A DNA stretch of 64,000 bases from Candidatus Limosilactobacillus merdigallinarum (GTDB taxonomy: Bacteria; Bacillota; Bacilli; Lactobacillales; Lactobacillaceae), in contig DXFH01000022.1 in assembly GCA_019114515.1 (NCBI GenBank), positions 1-64,000 of the forward strand, written 5' to 3'. The first letter of the stretch is position 1; every line of letters starts with the position of its first letter. The translations under genes were made by a program, and so were the position numbers. The notes beneath the pieces are model-generated. The model was not told the DNA's origin. It saw only the letters and a list, made by a program, of their open reading frames with translations, and searched no databases. This document shows, one piece after another, positions 53,570 through 63,259 of the stretch.

Positions 53570-54109
53570 TCAGTTGCGTTGCCGATCAGCTAGCGCCCTT
53601 GTGTATAGTGATTGAATTGGCCAGAACAGCAAGACAAAGTAGGCTAAGTTCAATGCCAAAGTGGGCGCTAAGGTATTAATTAAGAAATCACCAAAGTTAG
53701 CATGGGTAATGCCAATAACGTAGTATGCCCAATAGTTCAGCAATTCAAAAACTGCAACATCCACAAAGAAAATTAGGATCATATTCAAGAAAGTGTCATT
53801 AAAGTAGCGTGCTAAAAACTTCGTTAACCAAACCATTAGTGGATATAAGACAATGAACAATCCCCAGATGCCTGCGTAATAAACATCAGCAATTACACCT
53901 ACCGCAATGGCAAACCCGGTCAACGGAATTTTGATATTGCCTTCAAAGAAATAAGACAATACCAGCCACAATAATACTAACTGACTAACCATGTTGTAAG
54001 GATAGCTAAAAAACAAGCTTGCCCAAACCTTACTTAAAGATCCATCTAAAAAGAAGGCAACAAATAAGCCAATTGGGAACAGAAAACGTAAACGCGATAA
54101 TCGATACAT
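53570..54109 (-). CDS. mreD: Rod shape-determining protein MreD
   Basis: A 179-residue membrane protein with five to six helices, part of the elongasome. The N terminus YRLSRLRFLFPIGLFVAFFLDGS and the late VLYPLMVWLTKFLAR are in keeping with MreD. The ATG at 54109 follows a TAGGGGTG ribosome site that contains the mreC stop, so mreC and mreD are coupled. In several lactobacilli minCD follow mreD; none are here, the next unit is the amino-acid transporter. Confidence 0.92.
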   Translation of the reverse strand: MYRLSRLRFLFPIGLFVAFFLDGSLSKVWASLFFSYPYNMVSQLVLLWLVLSYFFEGNIKIPLTGFAIAVGVIADVYYAGIWGLFIVLYPLMVWLTKFLARYFNDTFLNMILIFFVDVAVFELLNYWAYYVIGITHANFGDFLINTLAPTLALNLAYFVLLFWPIQSLYTRALADRQRN

Positions 54110-54120
54110 GCTTATCACCC

Positions 54121-54972
54121 CTATGAATCAAGTTCCGCAACCGTCACGACATTGACGTCATTGAAGTCAGCCGCTGGTTTAATATAGATCTTTTGCGCCA
54201 GCCCATAGTCATCTTTGCCGACTCGTGCAACTTTGCCGACATACAGTCCCTTTGGCGTAACACCACCGAGACCACTAGTAGTAACACGTGTGCCCTTCTT
54301 CACTTTTGCCTTAGATGTAACTTGGCCCATTACCAATTCATTGGTTTCCGAATCATAATCAGTAATGATTCCGTTGATCGTCTTGGAACCTTCACCATCA
54401 ACTTGAATGGCAAACCGGTTAGCAGACTCACTGGTGTCACTAAGTAATTCCACTTTGCTATTCGTTTGGTTAACTTCCACTACCCGACCAACTAAACCAC
54501 CAGCAGACATAACGGGCATGTTTTTCTTAACACCACTGGTTTGTCCTTTATTGATGACCAGCTGTTTTTGCCATGAAGAGGGTGAACGGGTAATAACTGC
54601 AGCATTGATTTTAGAATAATCGGTCATTGTATGCTGAACTTTTAATTCTTTTTTCAGCTGCCGATTTTCATGTGCTAACGTTTCGTCACGTACTTTGACC
54701 TGAGCTAAATCAGAAACCTGTTGCTTTAGTTTCCGATTCTCCGAATAAGTATTTAACAGGTCCGAAAAAGAACCTAAACCATTGCTCACGGCATTGACTG
54801 GCACTGCAACCACATCGTTTGCAATACCAACAACATCATTGCCAAACTGTTGAATCAATGGTGGCGTAGCACGTCGATTGCGCAGTGCTACCGAACCACC
54901 CATCAGGCCGAAAGCAAGCACCAAAACGACGACGATGAAAACCAGACGTCGATTTGAGAAAAATTTATGCAT
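54121..54972 (-). CDS. mreC: Rod shape-determining protein MreC
   Basis: A 283-residue elongasome scaffold: N-terminal membrane helix (LVFIVVVLVLAFGLMGGS), a coiled-coil (LNTYSENRKLKQQVSDLAQ), then the periplasmic-type beta domain (AAVITRSPSSWQKQLVINKG, VMSAGGLVGRVVEV, GVTPKGLYVGKV). The ATG at 54972 with GGAGG 10 bases upstream is chosen; the longer frame runs into the hairpin at 55012-55048. Order mreB-mreC-mreD is standard. Confidence 0.95.
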   Translation of the reverse strand: MHKFFSNRRLVFIVVVLVLAFGLMGGSVALRNRRATPPLIQQFGNDVVGIANDVVAVPVNAVSNGLGSFSDLLNTYSENRKLKQQVSDLAQVKVRDETLAHENRQLKKELKVQHTMTDYSKINAAVITRSPSSWQKQLVINKGQTSGVKKNMPVMSAGGLVGRVVEVNQTNSKVELLSDTSESANRFAIQVDGEGSKTINGIITDYDSETNELVMGQVTSKAKVKKGTRVTTSGLGGVTPKGLYVGKVARVGKDDYGLAQKIYIKPAADFNDVNVVTVAELDS

Positions 54973-55011
54973 GTCTTTCAATCCTCCACTGCAACGAGGT
55001 AATAAGTGAAC

Positions 55012-55048
55012 GGGGCTGGGGCAAAACAACTGTTTTGCGGCCAGCCCC
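55012..55048. repeat. Strong hairpin between mreB and mreC
   Basis: GGGGCTGGGGCAAAACA and TGTTTTGCGGCCAGCCCC are inverted with only two bases between. There is no T run in the minus-strand direction, so it is not a standard terminator. Similar GGGCTGG-type hairpins recur in lactobacilli, to my knowledge. It may act as a processing or attenuation site between the two genes. Confidence 0.6.
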
Positions 55049-55104
55049 ATCCGGACAGCTAATTCCTCGCTGACTTTCTCTCAGTATTCGTAATCGAAGA
55101 GAGC

Positions 55105-56115
55105 CTACTTTTTCTTCTTCATTACATCAATACTCTTTAAGGATTCACCAGTACCAATTGCCACACAATCCAGTGGATCATTAGCAATGAAGACTGGCAC
55201 CTTAGTTGCGTCAGAAATTACATCTGGTAAGTTCTTTAACAGTGAACCACCACCGGTTAAAACAATCCCATGATCAATGACATCGGCAGCAATTTCTGGT
55301 GAAGTTTCTTCCAGAGTACCCTTGATTGCATCAATAATTGTCTGCACAGAGTCCTGCAGAGCGCCTGCCAAATCAACGGCTGAAACTTCAATTGTCTTTG
55401 GCAAACCAGTTACTAAGTCACGACCACGAACTTCCGTCGTACCCATTTCCTTAGCGGCTTCCACTGAAGCAGAACCGATGTCCCACTTCAGTTTCTCTGC
55501 AGTCCGTTCACCGATCAAAAGATTCTTGTCAGACCGTACATACTGCGCAATGGCATCATCCATCTTATCGCCGGCCATGCGAATAGAACGGCTGGAGACA
55601 ATGCCACCCAGTGAAATAGTGGCAACATCAGTGGTACCACCACCAATATCAACCACCATGCTACCAGTTGGATCCATAACAGGTAAACCAGCACCAATAG
55701 CAGCTGCAAATGGTTCTTCAATTACATACGCATCATGAGCCCCGGCTACCCGCGTCGCATCAATCACGGCCCGTTTTTCAACTTCGGTCACGCCAGTTGG
55801 TACACAAACCATTACGTATGGCTTGCCCGCGTTTCGGCCCAATGCCTTTGACATGTAATACTTCATCATTGTAACGGTGGTGTCGTAATCGGCAATTACC
55901 CCATCCTTCATTGGACGGATCGCAACAATGCTGGCCGGTGTCCGACCAATCATATCACGAGCTTCTTCACCAACTGCAATGACTTCACCGCTCTTCTTTT
56001 TACGTGCAACCACAGAAGGTTCACGAAGAACAATTCCTTTGCCTTCGATGTAAACAATTGTGTTTGCAGTCCCTAAGTCAATACCAATATTTTTGGTTCC
56101 CATTCCTAATGGCAA
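55105..56115 (-). CDS. mreB: Rod shape-determining protein MreB
   Basis: Bacterial actin that directs lateral wall synthesis, about 336 residues. Phosphate 1 motif [13 protein letters not shown], phosphate 2 [15 protein letters not shown] and the adenosine motif [10 protein letters not shown] are present. The start is uncertain: a TTG at 56115 has AAGGG 10 bases upstream, while ATGs at 56133 and 56103 have no good site. It heads mreB-mreC-mreD; the region 56116-56252 holds AT-rich sequence where the promoter should be. Confidence 0.95.
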   Translation of the reverse strand: MPLGMGTKNIGIDLGTANTIVYIEGKGIVLREPSVVARKKKSGEVIAVGEEARDMIGRTPASIVAIRPMKDGVIADYDTTVTMMKYYMSKALGRNAGKPYVMVCVPTGVTEVEKRAVIDATRVAGAHDAYVIEEPFAAAIGAGLPVMDPTGSMVVDIGGGTTDVATISLGGIVSSRSIRMAGDKMDDAIAQYVRSDKNLLIGERTAEKLKWDIGSASVEAAKEMGTTEVRGRDLVTGLPKTIEVSAVDLAGALQDSVQTIIDAIKGTLEETSPEIAADVIDHGIVLTGGGSLLKNLPDVISDATKVPVFIANDPLDCVAIGTGESLKSIDVMKKKK

Positions 56116-56252
56116 TCTTTTTCGTCCCTTCATTAATTAATTATCGTTGTTTAATCTTCACATAAACACAGCTATTATAGCATAGCCGCTTCGAGGTTTA
56201 ACAGTGACAATATACACCATGAGAAACGAGAAAAAAAGTACTAATGACAGCG

Positions 56253-56885
56253 TTAAACAGATTTTAATGATTTCATTGCTGCCATCCCTTCTGACCAGCT
56301 AAAGTAATGGTTCGCACCAACAATTAAAAAGTCTAATAGGCGTACCCCAATCAACTTACCAGCTCTCTGGACCCTCCTTTGAAACTGCTCATCGCATTCT
56401 GATGGGACCACCTCACCACTGGGATGATTGTGCACCAGTATCAGTCCACAAGCATTATGAAGCAATGCAAACCGAAAAATTCGATCTAAGTATAAACGGC
56501 ATTCAATGCTACCACCGATAAACATTTTTTTCCGCGCAATAATATCATTATGCGGGTCAGTACAGATCACCATTACGCTTTCCTGATTATCCCCAGCATA
56601 TTCATTAATCATCGCATGTCCAACCATATCACTAGAATAGGCTTTGCCGTACAGCCGTCGCGGACTTTTAGTAATTAACTGTCCTAATTCGATGGCAGTT
56701 AGCACTTGGGCTACCTGCACATCATAAGCACGTAACTGCTGTTTACTCAGATCATCAAGATTACGAAAGTCATCAATGGTCGGTACCTGTTGCAAAAACC
56801 AGGCAGCAAGCTGATTATTGTGAGTAAATAGCTGGTTGATTAAATATTGATATTGAGAATTATTTTGATCATGCAAAAAAAGCAT
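56253..56885 (-). CDS. radC: RadC family JAB-domain protein
   Basis: A 210-residue RadC-like protein. The JAMM/JAB metal motif is LVHNHPSGEVVPSECD (HxHPSG then Asp), with GGSIECRLYLDRIFRFALLHNA before it; the N-terminal helical region lacks a clear HhH. The biological role of RadC is unsettled, despite the DNA-repair name. It sits just upstream of mreB, its usual place. The start may be ATG 56885 or a TTG three codons later, which has better spacing to GGGG. Confidence 0.88.
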   Translation of the reverse strand: MLFLHDQNNSQYQYLINQLFTHNNQLAAWFLQQVPTIDDFRNLDDLSKQQLRAYDVQVAQVLTAIELGQLITKSPRRLYGKAYSSDMVGHAMINEYAGDNQESVMVICTDPHNDIIARKKMFIGGSIECRLYLDRIFRFALLHNACGLILVHNHPSGEVVPSECDEQFQRRVQRAGKLIGVRLLDFLIVGANHYFSWSEGMAAMKSLKSV

Positions 56886-56941
56886 CCCCTTCCATTTATT
56901 TAAAGACGGAAAAGAATGCCATTTGCATTTTTTAAATTTAA

Positions 56942-58261
56942 TTATTCAAATAAGTATTGACGTACTTCGGAAATCAAGTATAAGGATCCAGTAACCACCA
57001 GAACATCATCTGAAGACATTTCCTGACTTAATTGCAGCAAGCCACTTTGCCAGTTAGCTGCTTGCTGGATAGGATAACGACTGTGAATACCCATTAGCAT
57101 TTCGTCAGGCAGTGCACTTGGTCGCTTATTGCTGGGACCAGTAAAAGGTGCCAACATTATGTGAGCATTCTTCAAACTCACCAATTCACCCATCATTAAC
57201 TGGTATTGCTTATCTGCAAGGATTCCTACCAATAAGTAGAGCTCACGGTCACTAAAATCATCACGCAGCGTTTTCACTAATGCCTGAATGCCGGGCAAAT
57301 TATGGGCACCATCCAATAGCATTAACGGTGATTCATTGACTACTTCCATTCTTCCCGGCCAACTAACAGTGGCCATTGCCTGTTTGATTGCCGACAAATC
57401 CAATGGTATATGCAGCTTAGCTAAAGTGATCTGCATTAGTGTCAATGCGCAAGATGCATTTTCCAATTGATAATCCCCAGCTAATCCTAATTGACATTGC
57501 AGGTGGCTAATTTGGAGCCCTTGATAGCGAATGGTGAGATACAAGCCTGGTTTTGCGACAGTTGCTTTAAAATCCTGGTTAAACCGATACAGTCTTGCAG
57601 ATTTTTGTGTGGCCGTCTTATTAATGACAGTCACCGCATCTTTCGGTAACTGACCAATGACCACTGGACTGTCATGCTTTATAATTCCTGCCTTCTGCGT
57701 AGCAATTTCAGCAATCGTATTGCCTAAATACTTCATGTGGTCATAACCAACGGTCACAATTGCTGTCGCTATCGGCGCATCAATCACATTTGTCGGATCC
57801 CATGATCCGCCAATGCCCACTTCTAGAATCACTACATCCGGCTTAACATCCGCAAAGTAGCAAAACATGATGGCACAATCAATCTCAAATTCAGTAGGGC
57901 CACCAGAAGTCAGTTCTTGATCTAGTTGGTCAACTACTTTTGCCACACGCTGTGTATAAGCCACCAAATCGTCATCTTTAATAGGCTCGGCATTTAAACA
58001 AATTCTCTCATTAAAGCGGGTAATAAATGGTGAAGTAAAGCTGCCAACCTGCAAACCATGTTCCATCAATAATGAGCGCAGCATAGCAACTGTCGATCCC
58101 TTACCGTTCGTCCCCGTTACGTGCACATAATTTAATTCCTTTTGAGGATTGCCCAAGCGATCGAGGAAAAGGCGCATCCGTTGCAAAGTCGGTTTCTTTT
58201 TAAAGCGAGGACGGCCATGGATAAATGCTAACGCCTCTTCATAATTGTTAATTGTCGTCAT
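56942..58261 (-). CDS. folC: Folylpolyglutamate synthase / dihydrofolate synthase
   Basis: Mur-ligase-family enzyme adding glutamate to folates, 439 residues. The P-loop is VTGTNGKGSTVAML, followed by SPFITRFNERI, VILEVGIGGSWDPTNVI and LLDGAHNLPGIQALV. The usual GGRLDATNV is GGSWDPTNV here, a mild deviation. The ATG at 58261 with GGAGG 6 bases upstream is chosen over a frame reaching back into the repeat element at 58294. It follows valS, the normal order in Bacilli. Confidence 0.94.
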   Translation of the reverse strand: MTTINNYEEALAFIHGRPRFKKKPTLQRMRLFLDRLGNPQKELNYVHVTGTNGKGSTVAMLRSLLMEHGLQVGSFTSPFITRFNERICLNAEPIKDDDLVAYTQRVAKVVDQLDQELTSGGPTEFEIDCAIMFCYFADVKPDVVILEVGIGGSWDPTNVIDAPIATAIVTVGYDHMKYLGNTIAEIATQKAGIIKHDSPVVIGQLPKDAVTVINKTATQKSARLYRFNQDFKATVAKPGLYLTIRYQGLQISHLQCQLGLAGDYQLENASCALTLMQITLAKLHIPLDLSAIKQAMATVSWPGRMEVVNESPLMLLDGAHNLPGIQALVKTLRDDFSDRELYLLVGILADKQYQLMMGELVSLKNAHIMLAPFTGPSNKRPSALPDEMLMGIHSRYPIQQAANWQSGLLQLSQEMSSDDVLVVTGSLYLISEVRQYLFE

Positions 58262-58293
58262 ATGTATCCTCCAGCTAACTAATGCTACAAAAA

Positions 58294-58444
58294 GGAGCTG
58301 TGACTTAAATCTGTTATATAGATCACAAGTCAACAGCGCGGTACACAAATGGCCTCAAGTGTTCGGATTTTTTCGAACGCCTGAGTCCTATTTGTGCTCG
58401 TGGGGTCGTGACTACGAAGTCATAAATGACTTCTGTCACGCTCC
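58294..58444. repeat. Cloverleaf-like inverted-repeat element between valS and folC
   Basis: The ends GGAGCTGTGAC (58294-58304) and GTCACGCTCC (58435-58444) pair. Inside are three further hairpins: GACTT...AAGTC around ATCT/AGAT; a long stem ACAAAT...ATTTGT with CTCAAGTGTTCG opposite CGAACGCCTGAG; and GAAGTCA-TAAA-TGACTTC. Both flanks end in T or A runs, so it could terminate in either direction. It fills most of the valS-folC gap and holds no coding frame of merit. It may be a dispersed repeat or a structured RNA. Confidence 0.7.
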
Positions 58445-58484
58445 CTTTTAAATAATTAACGACTAATAATCTGACAATTGGCTT

Positions 58485-61145
58485 CTACTTGGCATCGTTC
58501 AAAGAAGCTAATCGTTCCTTTGCGCTGTCCAGTTTCTGCTGCCAATCAGCAGCTTTTTGCTTAGCCTTTGCAACCACGGCTTCGGGAGCGTTGGCAATGA
58601 ACTTTTGGTTGCCCAGTTTCTTGCTTGACCGTTCAACCTCTTGTTCTAGCTTCTTAATTTCCTTTTGCATCTTAATCCGTTCAGCATCCAGATCAACTAA
58701 TTCAGCCATTGGGATGTAAACGGTGGCACCAGCCAAAATACCGCTCATGGCCAGTTTTGGTTCGGCAATATCCTTACCAATCGTTAAGTTGGTTGGGTGA
58801 CAGAAGCGGTCAATGTAATCACGGTTATTTTCAAAAATGTCTTTCAAGGAATCATCGTCAACCTTGATCAGCATTTCAACCGGCTTAGACATTGGTGCAC
58901 CGGCATCGTTTCTGATTGTCCGGACCGCCTTGATTAAGTTGATCAAATCACTCATTTGTTCAATTGCCTGTGGGTCATCCAATTCAGGATGATCCACTGG
59001 GTAGTCCGCCAGCATAATGGTCTTTCCTTCATGCGGCATTGACTGCCAAAGCTTTTCAGTAACAAATGGCATGATTGAGTGCAGCAAACGCAATGTCTGA
59101 TCAAGCACGTAAGCCAGAATTTCTTCAGTATTGTGCTTTTCTTCCGCAGTCCCGTTATTGAGCGTTTCCTTGGTCATTTCGATGTACCAGTCACAGAAGT
59201 CGTCCCAAATGAAGTTGTACAAAGCACGACCGGCTTCACCAAATTCAAACTTATCGGACTGTTCGTTGACCTGCTTAATCGTGGCATTCAGACGAGCTAA
59301 GATGAAACGATCAGCCAGGTTGAACTTGCTAGCATCAGGCAGCTTTGGTGCACCGTCAACATCCTTCAAGTTCATGATAACGTAACGACTGGCATTCCAA
59401 ATCTTGTTGATGAAGTTCCAAGCAGCATCCATCTTCTTATAAGAGAAACGAATATCTTGACCAGGGGTAGAACCGGTAATTAAGAACCAACGTAAGGCAT
59501 CGACACCATACTTCTTAATAACATCCATTGGGTCAATTCCGTTACCCAAAGATTTACTCATCTTCCGTCCTTGCTCGTCACGAATCAGGCCGTGCAATAA
59601 GACGTTGTGGAATGGTGCCTTGCCAGTAAATTCCAATGATTGGAAGATCATCCTGGATACCCAGAAGAAGATAATGTCATAACCAGTAACCAGTGTGTCG
59701 GTGGGGAAGTAACGCTTAAAGTCAGCTGAATCAGTGTCTGGCCAGCCCATCGTAGAGAATGGCCAGAGTGCACTGGAGAACCAGGTATCTAGGACATCTG
59801 GATCCTGCGTCCAATTTTCGGCATCTTTTGGTGCTTCCATGCCAACATAAGTTTCACCGGTTTGCTTATTGTACCAAGCTGGGATGCGGTGTCCCCACCA
59901 AAGCTGACGAGAAATAACCCAGTCATGAACATTTTCCATCCACTGAGTAAAGGTGTGTTCAAACCGCTTTGGCACAAAGTTAACACTATCGTCAGTCTGC
60001 TGATTCTTCAAAGCCTGTTGTGCCAGTGGCTTCATCTTAACAAACCATTGCGTAGACAGCCGTGCTTCTACTTGAACCCCGGTCCGTTCTGAGTGACCAA
60101 CAGAGTGGACGATCGGCTTAATCTTCAGCATGTAGCCTTCCTTCTTCAGGTCTTCTACAATTGCTTTTCGTGCTTCAAACCGGTCCATGCCTTCATACTT
60201 ACCAGCATGTTCGTTGAGAGTAGCATCTTCATTAAAGGTGTTTAGTTCCGGCAGGTTGTGACGCTTACCCACCTTAAAGTCGTTCGGATCATGGGCTGGT
60301 GTAATCTTAACCATCCCAGTTCCAAAGTCCGGAGTTACATAGTCATCTGCAATAATCTCGATTTCACGGTTAACCAATGGCACCTTGATGTGTTTACCCA
60401 CCAGTTCTTTATAACGATCATCATGCGGGTTAACGGCAACGGCCTCGTCACCAAACATCGTTTCTGGACGTGTAGTGGCAATTTCGATATAATCCTTGCC
60501 GTGGAAAGTCGTGCCATCAGTAAATGGGTACTTAACGTGATAGAAGGCACCCTTATCATCTTTGTGGACCACTTCAATATCCGACAAGGCGGTCCGTGCT
60601 TGTGGATCCCAGTTGATAATGTAAGTGCCACGGTAAATCAGGCCCTTTTTGTACAGGTCAACAAATACCTTCCGCACAGCCTTATTCAAGCCGGCATCCA
60701 GGGTAAAGCGTTCCCGGTCGTAGTCAACGGAAATCCCCATTTTGGCCCATTGCTTATGAATAATGTCCGCATATTCGTCTTTCCAATCCCAAACTTGTTG
60801 GACGAACTTTTCCCGGCCTAAGTCATAACGCGAAATTCCTTTTTCGCGCAACCGTGCTTCTACTTTTGCCTGCGTTGCAATCCCTGCGTGGTCCATCCCA
60901 GGAATCCATAAGGTATCGTAACCCTGCATCCGCTTGCGCCGGATAATAATATCTTGCAATGTAGTATCCCATGCATGGCCTAAATGCAGCTTGCCGGTAA
61001 CATTCGGTGGTGGCAAAACAATGGAATAAGGGTGGGCAGACTTATCACCACTAGGCTTAAAAAAGCCATTATCCCGCCACCAATCATACCGACCGGCTTC
61101 GACCGCTGCCGGATCAAATTTGGTTGCCATTTTCTCTTCACTCAT
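58485..61145 (-). CDS. valS: Valine--tRNA ligase
   Basis: Class I synthetase, 886 residues. HIGH motif appears as [15 protein letters not shown] and KMSKS as [11 protein letters not shown]; the CP1 editing domain lies between ([18 protein letters not shown]). The C-terminal end is a coiled coil as in other ValRS. The ATG at 61145 with AGGAGGAA 7 bases upstream is preferred to a longer frame that runs into the leader. It is controlled by the valine T-box upstream. Confidence 0.98.
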   Translation of the reverse strand: MSEEKMATKFDPAAVEAGRYDWWRDNGFFKPSGDKSAHPYSIVLPPPNVTGKLHLGHAWDTTLQDIIIRRKRMQGYDTLWIPGMDHAGIATQAKVEARLREKGISRYDLGREKFVQQVWDWKDEYADIIHKQWAKMGISVDYDRERFTLDAGLNKAVRKVFVDLYKKGLIYRGTYIINWDPQARTALSDIEVVHKDDKGAFYHVKYPFTDGTTFHGKDYIEIATTRPETMFGDEAVAVNPHDDRYKELVGKHIKVPLVNREIEIIADDYVTPDFGTGMVKITPAHDPNDFKVGKRHNLPELNTFNEDATLNEHAGKYEGMDRFEARKAIVEDLKKEGYMLKIKPIVHSVGHSERTGVQVEARLSTQWFVKMKPLAQQALKNQQTDDSVNFVPKRFEHTFTQWMENVHDWVISRQLWWGHRIPAWYNKQTGETYVGMEAPKDAENWTQDPDVLDTWFSSALWPFSTMGWPDTDSADFKRYFPTDTLVTGYDIIFFWVSRMIFQSLEFTGKAPFHNVLLHGLIRDEQGRKMSKSLGNGIDPMDVIKKYGVDALRWFLITGSTPGQDIRFSYKKMDAAWNFINKIWNASRYVIMNLKDVDGAPKLPDASKFNLADRFILARLNATIKQVNEQSDKFEFGEAGRALYNFIWDDFCDWYIEMTKETLNNGTAEEKHNTEEILAYVLDQTLRLLHSIMPFVTEKLWQSMPHEGKTIMLADYPVDHPELDDPQAIEQMSDLINLIKAVRTIRNDAGAPMSKPVEMLIKVDDDSLKDIFENNRDYIDRFCHPTNLTIGKDIAEPKLAMSGILAGATVYIPMAELVDLDAERIKMQKEIKKLEQEVERSSKKLGNQKFIANAPEAVVAKAKQKAADWQQKLDSAKERLASLNDAK

Positions 61146-61406
61146 GACTATTTCCTCCTCACTGATACCTAAAAAAGCTCGCCCTATCAAAATAGGACGA
61201 GCTTACTCGCGGTACCACCTAAATTAAGACTCATTGTCTTCACTCAAACATTTGATATCGGTAATGAACCGAGCCAACCTACTATCAATTAAGCCAGCTT
61301 ACTCGCGAGCTACCTTCATTTGCATATCCCTGTCTTTTCACCACCCAGACAGTCTCTGTAATCGGTCTATACAAACTAATCTTCTCGTTCATTGCTAATT
61401 GTTGTC
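61146..61406 (-). promoter_or_regulatory. T-box riboswitch, valine (valS leader)
   Basis: T-box bulge AGGTGGTACCGCG (61208-61220) has UGGU, fitting A73 of tRNA-Val. The specifier loop reads TGAAGGTAG, giving codon GTA (Val) in the GAA-N-codon-purine register, between helices TTTGTAT/ATGCAAA and CGAG/CTCG. The distal loop contains GGGTGGTGAAAAGACAG. The terminator is GCTCGTCCTATTTT-GATAGGGCGAGC followed by TTTTTT (61171-61203). Confidence 0.94.
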
Positions 61407-61435
61407 ATAATACGCTATCATTCCGATCGCGTCAA
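61407..61435 (-). promoter_or_regulatory. Promoter of the valS leader
   Basis: TTGACG (61430-61435) and TATTAT (61407-61412) have a 17-base spacer on the minus strand. The -35 overlaps the last codons of tpx. Confidence 0.8.
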
Positions 61436-61932
61436 GCCTGAACTGCCTTTTTTAAAGCGTCCAGTGCTGCGTCATAATCGGGTTCATCAGTTAGTTCACT
61501 AACAAGCTGCCGGTAGACAATTTTGCCTTCCTTATCAATGATCCAAACTGACCGTGCGAGCACATCTTCATCAGGAATTAATAGCTTCATTGAGTAACCA
61601 AACGATTGCTCATGGTCAGATACTAATTCGATGTTCTTGACACCCTCTGCAGCACACCACTTTTGCTGGGTTTCTGCCAGGTTAGTTGAAACTGTAAGAA
61701 AACGGACATCCCTAAACTGGTCGACGGCTTCATTAAAGTGTTTCGTCTGTAAGCTGCAAACTGAAGTTGTGATGTCGGGAACAACACTAATCAGGGTCAC
61801 TTTTCCCAATAAGAAGCGGGTCTTAATCTTTTCACCCTGTTTGTCTAAGACTTTGAAATGCGGCAATTCCTCACCAACTTGCGGCGGGTTTCCTACTAGT
61901 TGACGGTGCTGGCCATTAATCGTAATTTCCAA
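61432..61932 (-). CDS. tpx: Thiol peroxidase (atypical 2-Cys peroxiredoxin)
   Basis: Reduces hydrogen and alkyl peroxides using thioredoxin, 166 residues. The peroxidatic Cys is in PDITTSVCSLQT and the resolving Cys in QKWCAAEG, as in Tpx. The start is most likely TTG at 61932 with GGGAG 8 bases upstream, which gives the usual Tpx length; an ATG start further upstream would add an unusual extension. trxA, its likely reductant, is also in the window. Confidence 0.93.
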   Translation of the reverse strand: MEITINGQHRQLVGNPPQVGEELPHFKVLDKQGEKIKTRFLLGKVTLISVVPDITTSVCSLQTKHFNEAVDQFRDVRFLTVSTNLAETQQKWCAAEGVKNIELVSDHEQSFGYSMKLLIPDEDVLARSVWIIDKEGKIVYRQLVSELTDEPDYDAALDALKKAVQA

Positions 61933-62023
61933 AATGATGACTCCCTTCTCATTAATTTTTAATGTGTGTCCACAGTATAACAAATCTGCCCGGTCTTGTG
62001 AATTGCCGGACGGATTAAATTAA

Positions 62024-63244
62024 TTATAGGAGATCAGCAAAAACATCCTGATTTTGGTTTAAGAACTCTTCACCAGCATGAATCCGCGTAATCTTGATGT
62101 TATCTAATGATTTTTGCATCAAGCCATGAACATCAATTAACTGTTCGTACTTCCGTGACCGGTCAACCCGTGGCATGGTCTTTGGCGAAGGTGGCGTAAA
62201 GACCGTACAACAATCTTCATACGGCAAGATTGACAGGTCATAGGTACCAATTTCCTTAGCAATCTTGATAATTTCATTTTTGTCATATGACAGTACCGGA
62301 CGCAACACCGGCATGTTAGTGACATCCTCAATTGCCCGCATGCTCTGCATAGTTTGCGATGCCACTTGTCCGAGTGACTCACCATTGAAGATCGCTAAAC
62401 CATGCCGCTTCTCTGCTAAGGCTACTGCTAACCGCAGCATTAACCGCCGCTGAACCGTCATTAGATAACCTTCTGGCACCTTTTCCTTAATGGTTTCCTG
62501 AATCTCGGTGAATGGCACTTGGATAAAGTTAATACTGCCACAATAATGGGCCAGTTTTCCCGTAAGCTCCTTTGCCTTTGCCAGTGCCTGTTCACTCGTG
62601 TACGGAGGACTGAAAAAGTGCACCATTTCGACGGAAACACCCCGCTTCATCGCCAGGTATGCCGCTACTGGCGAATCAATACCGCCAGACAGCATCATCA
62701 TTCCTTTACCAGCAGTGCCCACGGGTAAACCGCCCGCACCCTGGATTTTTTCACTGGTTAAGAAAATCCCATTCAGACGGATTTCCACCCGCAAAGTAAG
62801 GTCGGGATGATGCACATCTACCTTTAATAATTCAGGAAACTGCTCCAACAGGTAGCCACCTAATTCACGGTTCATCTGGAAAGTATCCATTGCAAAATGG
62901 TGATCTGAACGACGCGTCTCCACCTTGAAGGTAATTGGCTGTTTTACCTGTTCTTCAATCATTTGTTTAGCAGCCTGGCAGACAGCCTCATAATTTTTCT
63001 CGACTTTAAGTGACGGCGAGAAGTTTTGAATCCCAAAGACTAATTTCAGGTGCTTCATCACTTCATCACTATTGGCCCCGTTTAGACTCACGTGCAGACG
63101 GTCTAAATTAGCGTGCACCTTAACCTCTGGAAATTTGTGGAGTGCGTCCCGGACATTCATCCCCAAACGCCCAATAAAGTTTTTTCGGTTATGACCCTTA
63201 GTGGACAGCTCACCGTACCTTACCATGATTTCATCGTATTGCAT
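62024..63244 (-). CDS. thiI: tRNA 4-thiouridine synthetase ThiI
   Basis: Makes s4U8 in tRNA and may supply sulfur for thiamine, 406 residues. N-terminal ferredoxin-like/THUMP domains ([21 protein letters not shown]) precede the PP-loop [12 protein letters not shown], with the catalytic Cys in [15 protein letters not shown]. The C-terminal rhodanese domain of the E. coli enzyme is absent, as in Bacilli. It follows the cysteine desulfurase by 15 bases, its sulfur donor. Confidence 0.96.
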   Translation of the reverse strand: MQYDEIMVRYGELSTKGHNRKNFIGRLGMNVRDALHKFPEVKVHANLDRLHVSLNGANSDEVMKHLKLVFGIQNFSPSLKVEKNYEAVCQAAKQMIEEQVKQPITFKVETRRSDHHFAMDTFQMNRELGGYLLEQFPELLKVDVHHPDLTLRVEIRLNGIFLTSEKIQGAGGLPVGTAGKGMMMLSGGIDSPVAAYLAMKRGVSVEMVHFFSPPYTSEQALAKAKELTGKLAHYCGSINFIQVPFTEIQETIKEKVPEGYLMTVQRRLMLRLAVALAEKRHGLAIFNGESLGQVASQTMQSMRAIEDVTNMPVLRPVLSYDKNEIIKIAKEIGTYDLSILPYEDCCTVFTPPSPKTMPRVDRSRKYEQLIDVHGLMQKSLDNIKITRIHAGEEFLNQNQDVFADLL

Positions 63245-63259
63245 GTTGAGCCTCCTTCA

